The notes below the pieces were generated by a model that saw nothing but the letters and a program-made list of their open reading frames with translations, searched no databases and was not told where the DNA came from. A stretch of 5,930 nt of DNA from Methanobacteriota archaeon. Lineage in GTDB: Archaea; Halobacteriota; Syntropharchaeia; JACQPP01. Below are positions 4,750 to 5,930 of this stretch, piece by piece. Each line of letters starts with the position of its first letter. Positions within the stretch are counted from its first letter, which is position 1. The stretch is taken from the NCBI GenBank assembly GCA_016207465.1, contig JACQPP010000044.1:1-5930 (forward strand), written 5' to 3'. The translations under genes were made by a program, and so were the position numbers.

Positions 4750-5930
4750 AGAGCAGGTGGTTTGCCGTCAGCGACGACTCGCGCTCCTGGGAGGACTTCT
4801 ACCGGAAGCGGTGGTCCTACGACTACAGCGTGCGGACGAGCCACGGGGTGAACTGCTCCATGGCATGCAGCTGGGAGGTCTTCGTGAAAGACGGGCTCAT
4901 CTGCTGGGAGCTCCAGAAGACCGACTACCCCCAGATCGACCCGGACATCCCCAACGTCGAGCCCCGGGGGTGCCAGAGGGGCGTCACCGCCTCGTGGTAT
5001 CCCTACAGCCCCTTGAGGCCCAAGTTCCCCTACGTGCGGAAGGTCCTGTGGGATTTCTACCGGGAGGAGCGCGGGAAGGGCAAAGACCCCGTGGAGGCGT
5101 GGGCGAGCGTCGTCGAGAGCGAGGAGAGAGCGAAAAAATACAAATCCGCGAGAGGCAAAGCGGGCTGGAAACGGGTGAGCTGGGACGAGGCGGTGGAATT
5201 GGTTGCAGGAGCCCAGATCCACACCATCAAGAAATACGGCCCCGACCACATGGCGACCTTCGCGCCCATTCCCGCCATGAGTCTTCTGAGTTTCATCTCG
5301 GGGCACCGCTACAACAACCTGCTCGGCGGCATCTACTGCAGTTATTACGAGTGGTACCACGACCTGCCCCACGTCTCCTCTTCGATGTTCGCCGACCAGA
5401 CGGAGAACTGCGAGAGCTCCGACTGGTACCACGGGACCTACTGGATCGTCGCCGGCTCGAACATGAACATGACCCGGACCGCCGACTGCCATTTCCTCCC
5501 CGAGGCGAAATACCGGGGGGCCAAGGTGGTGGTGGTCTCCCCGAACTACTCGGATGTGGCGAAATACTCCGACCTGTGGGTCCCCCTCGTCCCCGGTAGC
5601 GACGGCGCCTACTTCATGGCCTGCATCCACGTCATCCTGAAGGAGTTCTATGCCGACCGGGAGACCCCCTATTTCACCGGCTACGTGAAAAAGTACACCA
5701 ACCTGCCCTTCCTCGTGGTCCTGGAGAAGGACGGCGACAGATACCGGATGGGGCGGTTCCTGCGGGCATCTGACATTGCGGAATACGCCCATGAAGAAAG
5801 TGCCGATTGGAAACTGCTCATGGTGGACGGCGGCGGGAAACTGCACCTTCCCACCGGCTCCATCGGCTTCCGGTGGGAGAAGGAGCCGACCGGCAACTGG
5901 AACCTCCAGCTGAAAAACGCCGTCACCAAA
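4746..5930 (+). CDS. narG: NarG-type molybdenum subunit of nitrate reductase or nitrite oxidoreductase, N-terminal 395 residues
   Basis: The start of a large molybdo-bis(pyranopterin guanine dinucleotide) enzyme; E. coli NarG has about 1,250 residues, so roughly a third is present and the rest lies past the right edge. Similarity to E. coli NarG is visible throughout: RTSHGVNCSMACSW (31-43), GCQRG (75-79), DPVEAWAS (114-121), YGPD, PIPAMS (174-179), WYHDLP (203-208) and GSIGFRW (371-377). H33, C37, C41 and C76 match the FS0 [4Fe-4S] ligands, and D206 matches the Asp that binds molybdenum in E. coli NarG. The start has GGAGG (4733-4737) eight bases upstream and an ATGA overlap with the cytochrome gene. 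The N-terminus has no twin-arginine signal, unlike many archaeal outward-facing NarG proteins. NarG and cytoplasmic NxrA cannot be told apart from this fragment; nitrate reduction is the default. Confidence 0.93.
   Translation, partial: MKSRWFAVSDDSRSWEDFYRKRWSYDYSVRTSHGVNCSMACSWEVFVKDGLICWELQKTDYPQIDPDIPNVEPRGCQRGVTASWYPYSPLRPKFPYVRKVLWDFYREERGKGKDPVEAWASVVESEERAKKYKSARGKAGWKRVSWDEAVELVAGAQIHTIKKYGPDHMATFAPIPAMSLLSFISGHRYNNLLGGIYCSYYEWYHDLPHVSSSMFADQTENCESSDWYHGTYWIVAGSNMNMTRTADCHFLPEAKYRGAKVVVVSPNYSDVAKYSDLWVPLVPGSDGAYFMACIHVILKEFYADRETPYFTGYVKKYTNLPFLVVLEKDGDRYRMGRFLRASDIAEYAHEESADWKLLMVDGGGKLHLPTGSIGFRWEKEPTGNWNLQLKNAVTK

Noticed and set aside
4605..5846. Minus-strand ORF of 413 codons
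   Set aside because: Antisense to the cytochrome and narG genes, which show clear family motifs; long antisense frames are expected in GC-rich DNA.

Overview
The window most likely comes from an archaeon with GC-rich genes and short AT-rich promoter islands. The evidence is an AbrB/SpoVT-PhoU type protein at the left edge (an architecture typical of archaea), an archaeal-looking TATA box (TATAAATA), and starts that look leaderless for the edge gene and for the copper oxidase. I cannot name the lineage. The metabolic theme is respiration with nitrogen oxides or a related redox couple. The right end holds the first 395 codons of a NarG-type molybdenum subunit, preceded by a membrane-anchored cytochrome c and a cysteine-bearing Rrf2 regulator.

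Layout: (i) 1-291, minus strand, the start of a PhoU-like regulator that runs off the window. (ii) 292-462, an AT-rich divergent promoter region. (iii) 463-1918, plus strand, a compact operon: a possible 21-codon leader ORF, a five-helix membrane protein, a three-helix membrane protein and a small soluble protein resembling DUF5752. (iv) 1945-2913, minus strand, an exported two-domain multicopper oxidase with complete-looking copper motifs in both domains. (v) 2964-3704, minus strand, a winged-helix regulator with a C-terminal cysteine cluster of SufR-like pattern. (vi) 3705-3859, a divergent promoter region rich in repeats. (vii) 3860-5930, plus strand, an Rrf2 regulator, a cytochrome c and narG, linked by two ATGA stop/start overlaps.

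A plausible reading, by inference: two candidate Fe-S sensor regulators (SufR-like and Rrf2) control a copper oxidase and a Nar-type respiratory complex. In support, the promoter of the oxidase and the promoter of the Rrf2-cytochrome-narG operon share an identical 11-bp element (TCCATTGGGAA) and an 8-bp element (CTACGGAA), in the same order and orientation. TACG/CACG repeats spaced 9 bp apart lie beside them. A related palindrome (CTACCGTAG) lies upstream of the uncharacterised membrane operon. A separate perfect 7-bp inverted repeat sits just before the Rrf2 gene and may be its own operator.

The least explained parts are the three-gene membrane operon, the combination of an externally anchored cytochrome c with a NarG lacking a twin-arginine signal, and the shared promoter elements.
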